DNA of 14,030 nucleotides from Prolixibacteraceae bacterium (GTDB lineage: Bacteria > Bacteroidota > Bacteroidia > Bacteroidales > Prolixibacteraceae). The DNA is taken from positions 28,312 through 42,341 of the forward strand of contig DPCJ01000126.1 in the NCBI GenBank assembly GCA_003516705.1, given 5' to 3'. The notes below the pieces were generated by a model. The model did not search any database, was not told the DNA's origin, and saw nothing but the letters and a program-made list of their open reading frames with translations. Position numbers and translations under genes: made by a program. Positions 1-5,821 of this stretch are shown one piece after another (within the stretch, counting starts at the first letter, position 1; every line of letters starts with the position of its first letter).

Positions 1-60
1 CTTCCAAAACTCGAAGGCAAAAGAATGACGATGTTTATTTCACCGAAGAAGAAATCATAA
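1..60 (+). CDS. infC: Translation initiation factor IF-3, C-terminal end (partial)
   Basis: Only the last 19 codons are inside the window, in frame 1, ending at TAA 58-60. The encoded tail reads PKLEGKRMTMFISPKKKS, which fits the conserved end of bacterial IF-3 (E. coli has PKMEGRQMIMVLAPKKK-like residues). IF-3 binds the 30S subunit and controls start-codon selection and subunit dissociation. The rpmI gene follows after 33 bases and then rplT, the classical infC-rpmI-rplT operon order, which strongly supports the call despite the short length. The start and most of the gene lie upstream of the window. Confidence 0.88.
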   Translation, partial: LPKLEGKRMTMFISPKKKS

Positions 61-93
61 GTTCTTTGAAACCATTTAATTTAAAGTAGGAAT

Positions 94-291
94 ATGCCAA
101 AAATGAAGACGAATTCCGGAGCCAAAAAACGTTTCAGGCTCACCGGAACAGGTAAAATTAAAAGGAAACATGCCTACAAAAGTCACATTCTGACTAAAAA
201 ATCAACAAAACGCAAACGTAATCTCGGTTACTGGACAACCATTGACAGTACCAACGAGAGCAACGTGAAGCTGATGTTGGGCATGAAATAA
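94..291 (+). CDS. rpmI: 50S ribosomal protein L35
   Basis: This 65-residue, very basic protein is the usual length for L35. It starts with MPKMKTNSGAKKRF and continues with a Lys/Arg-rich stretch (KIKRKHAYKSH, then TKKSTKRKRNL), all family hallmarks. L35 is a structural protein of the large ribosomal subunit. It lies 33 bases after infC and 142 bases before rplT. The ATG at 94 is preceded by AAAGTAGGAAT, a weak purine-rich ribosome-binding site. The stop codon is part of a perfect hairpin (289-310). Confidence 0.97.
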   Translation: MPKMKTNSGAKKRFRLTGTGKIKRKHAYKSHILTKKSTKRKRNLGYWTTIDSTNESNVKLMLGMK

Positions 292-341
292 TCCGTTGGC
301 AAACGGATTACAAAAACAAAAATCCTTTTAAAGCGAAAAGG
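289..341 (+). promoter_or_regulatory. Two hairpins in the rpmI-rplT spacer
   Basis: The spacer between rpmI and rplT is 142 bases, long for this operon. It opens with a perfect 9-bp inverted repeat (TAATCCGTT at 289-297, loop GGCA, AACGGATTA at 302-310) that includes the rpmI stop codon. A second hairpin follows (CCTTTT 324-329, AAAAGG 336-341, 6-base loop). Neither is followed by a T-run, so they do not look like simple terminators. Ribosomal protein L20 regulates this operon through RNA structure in several bacteria, so a regulatory or processing role is plausible but is inference here. Confidence 0.4.
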
Positions 342-433
342 TAAAACAAGTAATTAACCAGATAATCAGGCAAAAATAAAGTGTCGGTTTTCGTAATAAA
401 GGCAGGCCGCCGGTTATCAAAAAAAGTAAAAGT

Positions 434-778
434 ATGCCAAGAAGTGTAAATCATGTAGCATCACGGGCCCGGAGAAAAAATTTACTGAAAAAGACCAGAG
501 GTTATTTCGGTTCCCGTAAAAATGTGTGGACGGTTGCAAAAAATACCTGGGAAAAAGGCCAGCAGTATGCGTACCGCGACAGGAAAGTGAAAAAAAGATT
601 GTTCCGTGCATTGTGGATTCAGCGTATTAACGCTGCCACCCGTTTGGAAGGAATGTCCTATTCACAATTCATGGGATTGTTAAAAAAGAACGAAATCGAG
701 ATCAACCGCAAAGTGTTGGCCGATCTGGCTCTCAACCAGCCTGAAGCGTTCAAAGCAATCGTAAACAAAGTAAAATAA
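434..778 (+). CDS. rplT: 50S ribosomal protein L20
   Basis: The 114-residue product is full length for L20. It starts MPRSVNHVASRARRKNLLKK and contains the expected YFGSRKNVWTVAK and YAYRDRKVKKRLFRALWIQRINAA blocks, followed by the C-terminal helical domain (GLLKKNEIEINRKVLADLA). L20 binds 23S rRNA early in 50S assembly and in several bacteria also represses its own operon. The ATG at 434 is the only reasonable start. It is the last gene of the operon; the strong hairpin at 811-842 lies 32 bases after its stop. Confidence 0.98.
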   Translation: MPRSVNHVASRARRKNLLKKTRGYFGSRKNVWTVAKNTWEKGQQYAYRDRKVKKRLFRALWIQRINAATRLEGMSYSQFMGLLKKNEIEINRKVLADLALNQPEAFKAIVNKVK

Positions 779-810
779 GAAGAACAGGTTTTTTCTAAGG
801 TGAAATAATC

Positions 811-842
811 AAAAACCCTGACGGTAACGTCAGGGTTTTTTT
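811..842 (+). terminator. Rho-independent terminator after rplT, probably bidirectional
   Basis: A perfect 13-bp stem (811-823 with 828-840) has the GC-rich core CCCTGACG/CGTCAGGG and a GTAA (GNRA-type) tetraloop, followed by a run of seven T (836-842). The matching run of five A on the left side (811-815) reads as T on the other strand. The same hairpin could therefore also end transcription of the convergent minus-strand SDR gene, whose stop is at 881. Confidence 0.9.
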
Positions 843-851
843 ATGCTTTTT

Positions 852-879
852 CCTTTCATCTTCCGACTTCGGACTTTCA
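852..879 (-). repeat. Degenerate 7-nt tandem repeat after the SDR stop
   Basis: Read on the minus strand, beginning one base after the SDR stop codon, four heptamers follow: TGAAAGT, CCGAAGT, CGGAAGA, TGAAAGG (consensus nnGAAGT). A similar four-unit block lies at the same place after the MATE gene (4250-4277). Function unknown. Confidence 0.5.
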
Positions 880-880
880 T

Positions 881-1672
881 CTACCACACTGTTTTCATAA
901 TACCACCATCAACAGCCAAACTTACACCGGTAATGTACGACGCTGCCGGTGAAAGCAAAAATGCACCGGCTTTGCCAAATTCTTCAATGTTTCCATAACG
1001 GCCAAGCGGAATGTTGGCTTCAAATCCTTTTTTGATTTCTTCGACTGAAACAACTGCTTTTTCTGCAATATTGGCGTCCAGTGATTTTACACGGTCGGTA
1101 TCAATTCGGCCAGGCATCAGGTTGTTTACCCTGATTTTGTCTTTGGCCAATTCAACCGACAAACTTTTTACAAGGCTTGTAACACCCGACCTGAAAACAT
1201 TGGAAAGTAGCAATCGCTGAATGGGTTCTTTTACCGACATCGAAGTTACTGTAAGAATTGAACCTCCACCCGAATTACGCATGGCTGGCAACACCCCGCG
1301 AATTAATCTGACTGCGCTCATCAAGGTCAGATTAAAGCCGGTTTGCCACTGCTCGTCGGTAAAATCGTCAAAATTTCCGGGAGGTGGACCGCCGGCATTA
1401 ACTACCAGCCCATCAATGCGCTCAAAAGCTGCTTCAACTTCTTTTACCCAGTTTTGTATTGAATTGGCATCGGCAGCATCAAAAACCGAGGCAAGTATGG
1501 TGGCGCCTGTTTCTTTTCTGAGTTTTGCTGCGGCATCCTCAATTTCGTTTTTGGTTCGGCTGGCAATGCAAACTATTGCACCATTCAACGCGAGTTCTCG
1601 TGCAATACCAAAACCCAACCCTTTACTGGCTGCGGCTACCATAAAAACTTTTCCTTCAACTTGAATATCCAT
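881..1672 (-). CDS. SDR-family oxidoreductase with atypical active site (BKR-like)
   Basis: This 263-residue cytoplasmic Rossmann-fold protein belongs to the short-chain dehydrogenase/reductase superfamily. Visible landmarks are the nucleotide-binding region AAASKGLGFG (residues 13-22), in place of the canonical TGxxxGxG; NAGG (92-95); TSMS around Ser144; a PG after strand 6 (187-188); and a VDGG near the C-terminus. The usual catalytic YxxxK is missing: the corresponding segment reads SNVFRSG (157-163). This fits the described BKR_like_SDR_like subgroup, which departs from the normal cofactor motif and catalytic tetrad. It is often annotated as 3-oxoacyl-ACP reductase, but true FabG activity is doubtful. 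The substrate cannot be told from sequence. The ATG at 1672 gives a normal SDR N-terminus. Confidence 0.9.
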   Translation of the reverse strand: MDIQVEGKVFMVAAASKGLGFGIARELALNGAIVCIASRTKNEIEDAAAKLRKETGATILASVFDAADANSIQNWVKEVEAAFERIDGLVVNAGGPPPGNFDDFTDEQWQTGFNLTLMSAVRLIRGVLPAMRNSGGGSILTVTSMSVKEPIQRLLLSNVFRSGVTSLVKSLSVELAKDKIRVNNLMPGRIDTDRVKSLDANIAEKAVVSVEEIKKGFEANIPLGRYGNIEEFGKAGAFLLSPAASYITGVSLAVDGGIMKTVW

Positions 1673-1730
1673 TTTTGTAATTTTTTTAAACAGATTTCGA
1701 CTTCACTACCAATGACAGATTCTTTTTGCC

Positions 1731-1798
1731 GTCACCTCGACGATAGGAGAGGTCTGTTTGTTCGAAAAGATTTCTCCTCGCGAACTCGTCGAAATAAC
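1731..1798. repeat. Imperfect palindromic intergenic repeat
   Basis: The outer arms TCGACGA (1737-1743) and TCGTCGA (1786-1792) pair perfectly. The inner arms GGAGAGGTCT (1746-1755) and AGATTTCTCC (1768-1777) pair if G-U is allowed, around a 12-base loop. The sequence resembles GTCATTTCGAC...AGGAGAAATCT repeats that I recall being scattered between genes in many Bacteroidota. It sits between the SDR start and the DUF2891 stop and interrupts no gene. Confidence 0.6.
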
Positions 1799-1855
1799 AA
1801 CGTTGATGCAGCTTTCTGCCATTTTTTACATTTTGCCAATGAAAATTGGGTTGCA

Positions 1856-1905
1856 ACTCAGTCTGACTGTCTCGCCTCAGGCGAGAGCGAAGTCGAACTG
1901 TGAGT
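1856..1905. repeat. Second palindromic intergenic repeat with perfect core
   Basis: The core is a perfect 7-bp hairpin (TCTCGCC 1870-1876, loop TCA, GGCGAGA 1880-1886). It is flanked by imperfectly paired arms, the outermost being ACTCA (1856-1860) and TGAGT (1901-1905). The element ends 8 bases before the DUF2891 stop codon. Together with 1731-1798 it fills most of the 240-base spacer, which contains no convincing gene. Confidence 0.6.
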
Positions 1906-1912
1906 TAGTAAT

Positions 1913-2983
1913 TTATTCACCTTTCGCCAGTGCATACAGTGCAAACGAAGCCAGCCAGTGGGCCCCGGCATATTCGCCCGAATCCATTTTCTCGTAGCTG
2001 TAATTAAAATGGTTTTCGCCCAAATGAATCATTTTCTGATTGTTCAGCGCTTTGCCCATTTCAAACAAGCACGAGGCACGACTGAAATTCAATCCGTCAA
2101 GGTGTGCCAGCTTTCCATCGCTGCGGTCGGTAACAACAGCAATTTCAAGGTATTTAGCCGGATTTTTTTCAAAGCCCGGGATAAATTCCCTGAGCCATTT
2201 TCTGAATTCTTTTTCAGGAAGAATCTTCATCATCAGGCTGGCTTCCTGTAAACAGGGCGACAGAAAATCAAAACCGCCGGGTTCCCAGGTCAATGGGCAA
2301 TCACAATCATCCAAAAAATATTGCCGGGCTTTTTCTTCGATTTTTGCTGACAATTTTGCATCGTATTTTTTTGCATAATCGTACGCAAAACTCATCCCGA
2401 AAGCGGTATTCGGGTGTTCTCCCACGCGAATCGGGTAATTCAGTTTGTCGAGAAATTCGATATATTTTGTCGAAATCAAATCGACAAGTGGTAACAGACT
2501 TTTGTGAATTTCAACAGCTTCGGGCGATTTTGATTCACGTAGTGTTTCATCCAGTTTCAGCAACCACGCCCAGCCGTAGGTTCGCTCAAAATCCTTGTTA
2601 TGCTTGTCGTTCAGAAAATCAATTTCTTTTTGAATATTTTCAGCAGTTATGTTTTTGCCGATTTTTTGCCAGATGGAATCTCTTTTGTGAAAATAGGGAA
2701 AACTGTTCAGAATGGTAACCAGCGCCCAGTGTCCGTGAACCGATGAATGCCAGTCGAAACACCCATAAAAAGCCGGATGCTGGAGACGGGGAGGGGCAAG
2801 GTAGCTGTCGTCGCCTAAAACCTCACCGGGTTTGTTTGGGTATTCCTGGTCAATACATGAAAAGGCAAAGTGATAAAGGTATTCAGCTTTGTGTTCATCC
2901 AAAACCAAATTTGACTTTGTTTGCGAAAATCCGGAGTATGAAAATCCGGCAATTAAAAACAGCAAAAAATACAACGTTTTCAT
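1913..2983 (-). CDS. Secreted DUF2891 family protein
   Basis: The 356-residue product has an N-terminal signal peptide (MKTLYFLLFLIAGFSYSGFS, likely cut near residue 20) with no lipobox cysteine, so a soluble periplasmic protein is expected. The body shows the DUF2891 hallmark FYGCFDWHSSVHGHW (72-86), plus RTYGWAW (134-140), RVGEHPNTAFG (186-196), WEPGGFDFLSPCLQEA (233-248) and HLDGLNFSRA (294-303). The abundance of conserved aromatic, His and acidic residues in a helical protein recalls alpha/alpha-barrel sugar enzymes, but no activity is assigned to my knowledge. A longer frame from GTG 3010 exists; the ATG at 2983 is preferred because it begins the signal peptide. It follows the SRPBCC gene by 26 bases, so the two are probably cotranscribed. 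Confidence 0.88.
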   Translation of the reverse strand: MKTLYFLLFLIAGFSYSGFSQTKSNLVLDEHKAEYLYHFAFSCIDQEYPNKPGEVLGDDSYLAPPRLQHPAFYGCFDWHSSVHGHWALVTILNSFPYFHKRDSIWQKIGKNITAENIQKEIDFLNDKHNKDFERTYGWAWLLKLDETLRESKSPEAVEIHKSLLPLVDLISTKYIEFLDKLNYPIRVGEHPNTAFGMSFAYDYAKKYDAKLSAKIEEKARQYFLDDCDCPLTWEPGGFDFLSPCLQEASLMMKILPEKEFRKWLREFIPGFEKNPAKYLEIAVVTDRSDGKLAHLDGLNFSRASCLFEMGKALNNQKMIHLGENHFNYSYEKMDSGEYAGAHWLASFALYALAKGE

Positions 2984-3009
2984 GAAGTGAATTTTTGCTG
3001 AAAATAACA

Positions 3010-3498
3010 CTATTTAAAGAAATCGCTGAGCATCTGTCCCCTGAAACTGAAAATTTGATAAAGCTTTCTTTTGATAAAAATAAGGTAAGCCAATCTGCCG
3101 AAAACGCCAAACGGAATTTTGAAAGTTACCCGGTCTGTCATGAGTACGCCTTGTTCTGTTTGTTTGAAATGGTGCTCGTGATGCCACATTTTGTAAGGGC
3201 CAAACCGCTGCTCGTCGATAAAAAACGCTTTTTCTTTTACCTGTGTGATTTCGGTCACCCAATTGTTTTTGATGCCTGGAAAGATGCCGATTTTGTAGGT
3301 AATGATTTGTCCGGCAAACATTTGTTCCGGAGTTCCGGAGGTAATGATAAACCCCATTTCTTCCGTAGTAATTTTTGCCAGATTGCCAGGATTGGAGAAA
3401 AAATCCCAGGCTTCGTCAATTGTGATTGGCAGAAAAAGTTGTGTTTTTAACGTATAAATGCCCGAATGGTATCTGATGTCAATATTGTTGTTATTCAT
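3010..3498 (-). CDS. SRPBCC-family ligand-binding protein
   Basis: The 162-residue cytoplasmic protein has the START/Bet v1-like pattern. An opening strand (YTLKTQLFLPIT) is followed by the helix with DEAWDFFSNPGNLAKIT (residues 28-44), then GFIITSG, a beta-rich centre, and FGPYKMWHHEHHFKQ (about 99-113) with the conserved WHHEH block. The long C-terminal helix follows. These features fit the SRPBCC_3/COG4276 group, single-domain proteins with a deep hydrophobic pocket and unknown ligand. The stop codon lies 26 bases before the ATG of the secreted DUF2891 protein. A perfect 18-bp inverted repeat begins 64 bases upstream of its start and could be its control site. Confidence 0.87.
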   Translation of the reverse strand: MNNNNIDIRYHSGIYTLKTQLFLPITIDEAWDFFSNPGNLAKITTEEMGFIITSGTPEQMFAGQIITYKIGIFPGIKNNWVTEITQVKEKAFFIDEQRFGPYKMWHHEHHFKQTEQGVLMTDRVTFKIPFGVFGRLAYLIFIKRKLYQIFSFRGQMLSDFFK

Positions 3499-3562
3499 AA
3501 TTTTAATTTTTCAGAATAACATGATAAGGTTGGCCTTGTTTAATATTTAAGTGTATAAATTT

Positions 3563-3607
3563 AGTCATCGGATGAATATACGTTATATCTATATTCATCC
3601 GATGACT
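3563..3607. promoter_or_regulatory. Perfect 18-bp inverted repeat containing two TCATC(G/C)GATGA half-palindromes
   Basis: AGTCATCGGATGAATATA (3563-3580) is repeated exactly as its reverse complement at 3590-3607, with a 9-base spacer. Each arm contains its own 11-base palindrome (TCATCGGATGA at 3565-3575, TCATCCGATGA at 3595-3605), with centres 30 bp apart, close to three helical turns. On the minus strand the repeat abuts a -7-like TAAATTTA (3556-3563) upstream of the SRPBCC gene. No T-run follows on either strand, so a terminator is unlikely. A paired operator for a dimeric regulator is the favoured reading; a small palindromic repeat is the alternative. Confidence 0.5.
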
Positions 3608-3628
3608 TGCCAAAATGACTGCAAAAAT

Positions 3629-4222
3629 CTACTTTTTGTATTTATCGTTGAGTCCCCGTTTTTCAAAAATCATGGGTATGATTTTCTGTACACGGCTTTC
3701 GCGGGTTTCTGTGCGTTTGGCTTCGGCGATATACCCGGCAAATTCGCGCTGGCAACCGGGAGTAAATGCCTGAAATGCCGCTTCAAGTATATTGTCATTA
3801 TCAAAAGCAGTTTGAAGTTCTTCAGGAATTACAAGCTTTTTGTCGCGGTCGGGTTTGAGTTCTTTTCCCTCTTTTGCGTTCTGAATCGCTTCGCCAACAT
3901 ACCGAAGTACAAGTTTGTCATCAATTTCTTCGACTGAAGTAAACCGCCACTGCCGCAATGCTTTTGTGGTGCCTTCCTGCGCATTAATCAGAACTCCTGC
4001 CTCATCTTTCAGAAAAACTCCCTGGTAAAACCAAATTCCGTTGTACGATTTAAACGAACCCAGTCCAATCACATTTTTGTCGTTGATGGTATAAACCGGC
4101 CCGCCCCATTTTACTGTCTCGGTCAATTCAGTAGAACGAAGTATTTCTCTTAAAACAATGAGAATTTCTCTTCCAAATTGCGCATTGAGAATGTACTCAT
4201 CAACAGTTTTATATGCTTTCAT
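3629..4222 (-). CDS. YdeI/OmdA family protein with DUF1801 domain
   Basis: The 197-residue cytoplasmic protein has two parts. The first (about residues 10-110) is DUF1801-like: TETVKWGGPVYTINDKNVIGLGSF and WFYQGVFLKDEAGVL, ending with LRQWRFTS. The second (about 125-190) is the OmdA/YdeI domain, with IPEELQTAFDNDN, the helix AAFQAFTPGCQREFAGYIAEAKRTETRESRV and a basic tail. Members of this family are widespread, and their biochemical role is not established. The ATG at 4222 is the natural start. It lies 60 bases downstream of the MATE gene on the same strand, so cotranscription is possible, although a short repeat lies between them. Confidence 0.87.
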   Translation of the reverse strand: MKAYKTVDEYILNAQFGREILIVLREILRSTELTETVKWGGPVYTINDKNVIGLGSFKSYNGIWFYQGVFLKDEAGVLINAQEGTTKALRQWRFTSVEEIDDKLVLRYVGEAIQNAKEGKELKPDRDKKLVIPEELQTAFDNDNILEAAFQAFTPGCQREFAGYIAEAKRTETRESRVQKIIPMIFEKRGLNDKYKK

Positions 4223-4249
4223 AGTAACTAATTTAGTTTGCTTTTTATT

Positions 4250-4277
4250 ACTTCCTACTCCAGACTTCTGACTCCCG
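4250..4277 (-). repeat. 7-nt tandem repeat after the MATE stop
   Basis: On the minus strand, five bases after the MATE stop, come CGGGAGT, CAGAAGT, CTGGAGT, AGGAAGT. All four units fit nnGRAGT. This is the cleanest of the short-period blocks in the window and has the same position relative to its gene as the block at 852-879. Confidence 0.55.
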
Positions 4278-4282
4278 TCTGT

Positions 4283-5716
4283 TTATACCTCCCTCAGTTT
4301 CCATTTTCCCCTTCTGAAAAGCAAAAATGCAATTAAAGCAAGAAACGATTCGGCAATGACAATGGCAAAGCTGGCCCCTTTCAGTCCCATATTTAACACA
4401 ATTGCCATAAACCATGCCAGCGGGATTTCGAAAAGCCAGAAGCTGAACAGATTGATAATCGTTGGTGTGGTTGTGTCGCCACTGCCATTAAATCCCTGCA
4501 TCATTACCATCCCGAGCGCATAGAAAAGAAAACCGGAACTGATAATACGTAAAGCAAGAATTCCATTTTCAACAACAACCGGGTCTTCAATAAAAAGTCC
4601 AATCCAGTATGAAGGGAAAAGAAACAACAGCAACCCGAGCGAACCCATAAAAAACATATTTACAATGCCGGTTGCCCACACAGCTTTTTCTGCCCTGTCG
4701 GGTTTTTTTGCTCCGAGATTTTGCCCAACGAGTGTTGCTGCAGCATTGCTCAAACCCCACGCCGGCAGCAACAGAAAAATGACAATGCGGATGGCAATAG
4801 TATAACCGGCAAGTGCGGAGGCCCCCGAAACAGCAATGATTCGCACGAGAAAAATCCAGCTTGATGTGGCTACAAGATTTTGTAAAATTCCACCTCCCGA
4901 AATTTTTATCAGTTGTATCATTACCGAAAGCCTGATTTTCAAACTTTCCCAATGAAGCTGAATCCGATGATTGCCTCTGAATAAAAGATAAAACTGGTAA
5001 ACAACTGCTAATCCTCTTCCAATCGAAGTAGCGACGGCTGCACCCATGATTCCCAGCTCAGGGAAAGGCCCGATACCGAAAATCAGCAGCGGGTCAAGAA
5101 TAATATTAATAATGTTGGCGAACCACATTACCCGCATCGAGATGGCTGCATCGCCCGAACTGCGGAAAACAGCGTTGATGATAAACAACAGCATGATAAC
5201 CAGGTTGCTGCCAAACATGACGGCCGGATATAAATAACCTTTTTCGGCCATTTCAGGGGTTGCTCCCATCAGAATTAAAAATTCCTTGGCAAAAATCACC
5301 CCGGGGATGGCGATAAAAAGTGAAACAAACATGCTGACAACAATTGCCTGAAAAGCCACATTCCCGGCCTCTTTTGGTTTTTTCTCGCCAATACGCCGCG
5401 ATACCAGAGCGGTGGTTGCCATACTTAATCCCACGCCAATAGCATAAACCACTGTCATCACAGATTCGGTGAGGCCAACGGTGGCAACGGCATCGGGGCC
5501 GAGTTTCGAAACAAAAAAGATATCGACCACGGCAAAAACCGATTCCATGACCATCTCCAGAACCATAGGAACAGCAAGAATAAATATGGCACGTCCGAGC
5601 CTGGTTTCGGTAAAGTCGCGTTCCGAACCGGCGATAGATTCTTTTATGTCACGCCAAACTTCGGCGTAATCAATTGCCTTGATATGGTTGATGATTGAAG
5701 TTATCCGTTTCTGCAT
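4283..5716 (-). CDS. MATE family multidrug/Na+ (or H+) antiporter
   Basis: The 477-residue inner-membrane protein has about twelve hydrophobic segments arranged as two MatE halves. Its soluble N-terminal extension of about 40 residues is usual for Bacteroidota homologues. Typical motifs are RAIFILAVPMVLEMVMESVF, VDIFFVSKLGPDAVATVGLTE (first-half signature) and LSMATTALVSRRIGEKK. The second half repeats them with GGGILQNLVATSSWIFLV, NAAATLVGQNLGAKKPDRAE and MVMMQGFNGSGDTTTP. MATE proteins export cationic drugs or metabolites in exchange for Na+ or H+; the substrate cannot be deduced. The ATG at 5716 is followed by an uninterrupted frame, and a good -7 box lies 17 bases upstream. Confidence 0.95.
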   Translation of the reverse strand: MQKRITSIINHIKAIDYAEVWRDIKESIAGSERDFTETRLGRAIFILAVPMVLEMVMESVFAVVDIFFVSKLGPDAVATVGLTESVMTVVYAIGVGLSMATTALVSRRIGEKKPKEAGNVAFQAIVVSMFVSLFIAIPGVIFAKEFLILMGATPEMAEKGYLYPAVMFGSNLVIMLLFIINAVFRSSGDAAISMRVMWFANIINIILDPLLIFGIGPFPELGIMGAAVATSIGRGLAVVYQFYLLFRGNHRIQLHWESLKIRLSVMIQLIKISGGGILQNLVATSSWIFLVRIIAVSGASALAGYTIAIRIVIFLLLPAWGLSNAAATLVGQNLGAKKPDRAEKAVWATGIVNMFFMGSLGLLLFLFPSYWIGLFIEDPVVVENGILALRIISSGFLFYALGMVMMQGFNGSGDTTTPTIINLFSFWLFEIPLAWFMAIVLNMGLKGASFAIVIAESFLALIAFLLFRRGKWKLREV

Positions 5717-5732
5717 TATTTGCTGTTTGGCG

Positions 5733-5740
5733 CAAAAATA
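5733..5740 (-). promoter_or_regulatory. Candidate Bacteroidota -7 box for the MATE gene
   Basis: On the minus strand, 5740 to 5733 reads TATTTTTG, an exact fit to the TAnnTTTG consensus of Bacteroidota primary sigma factors. It would give a very short leader before the ATG at 5716. No clear TTTG -33 box is seen at the expected distance, so confidence is low. Confidence 0.35.
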
Positions 5741-5821
5741 GACATTTTTATCTGAATTGCTGATTTGTTGAACCTGCCCGCCTGAAAACTGTTATTGATA
5801 CAAAACTTTTAAAAACCAGGT

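Noticed and set aside
1011..1903. Open frames of 69, 147 and 80 codons on the + strand opposite the first SDR gene and through the adjacent repeats
   Set aside because: The first two are antisense to a well-conserved SDR and look like low-complexity Ser/Thr/Pro shadows; the third runs through palindromic repeat DNA and shows no family signature.
2040..2985. Several + strand frames opposite the DUF2891 gene, and others opposite the MATE, serine dehydratase and VOC genes
   Set aside because: All overlap conserved minus-strand genes, lack plausible starts or domains, and have the composition expected of out-of-frame reading.
3563..3607. The 18-bp inverted repeat as a transcription terminator of the YdeI gene
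   Set aside because: The stem ends are AT-rich, the spacer is 9 bases, and no T-run follows on the minus strand.
3551..3937. A 128-codon + strand frame starting within the inverted repeat at 3563-3607
   Set aside because: Most of it is antisense to the YdeI/DUF1801 gene, and its Phe-rich sequence matches no family I recognise.
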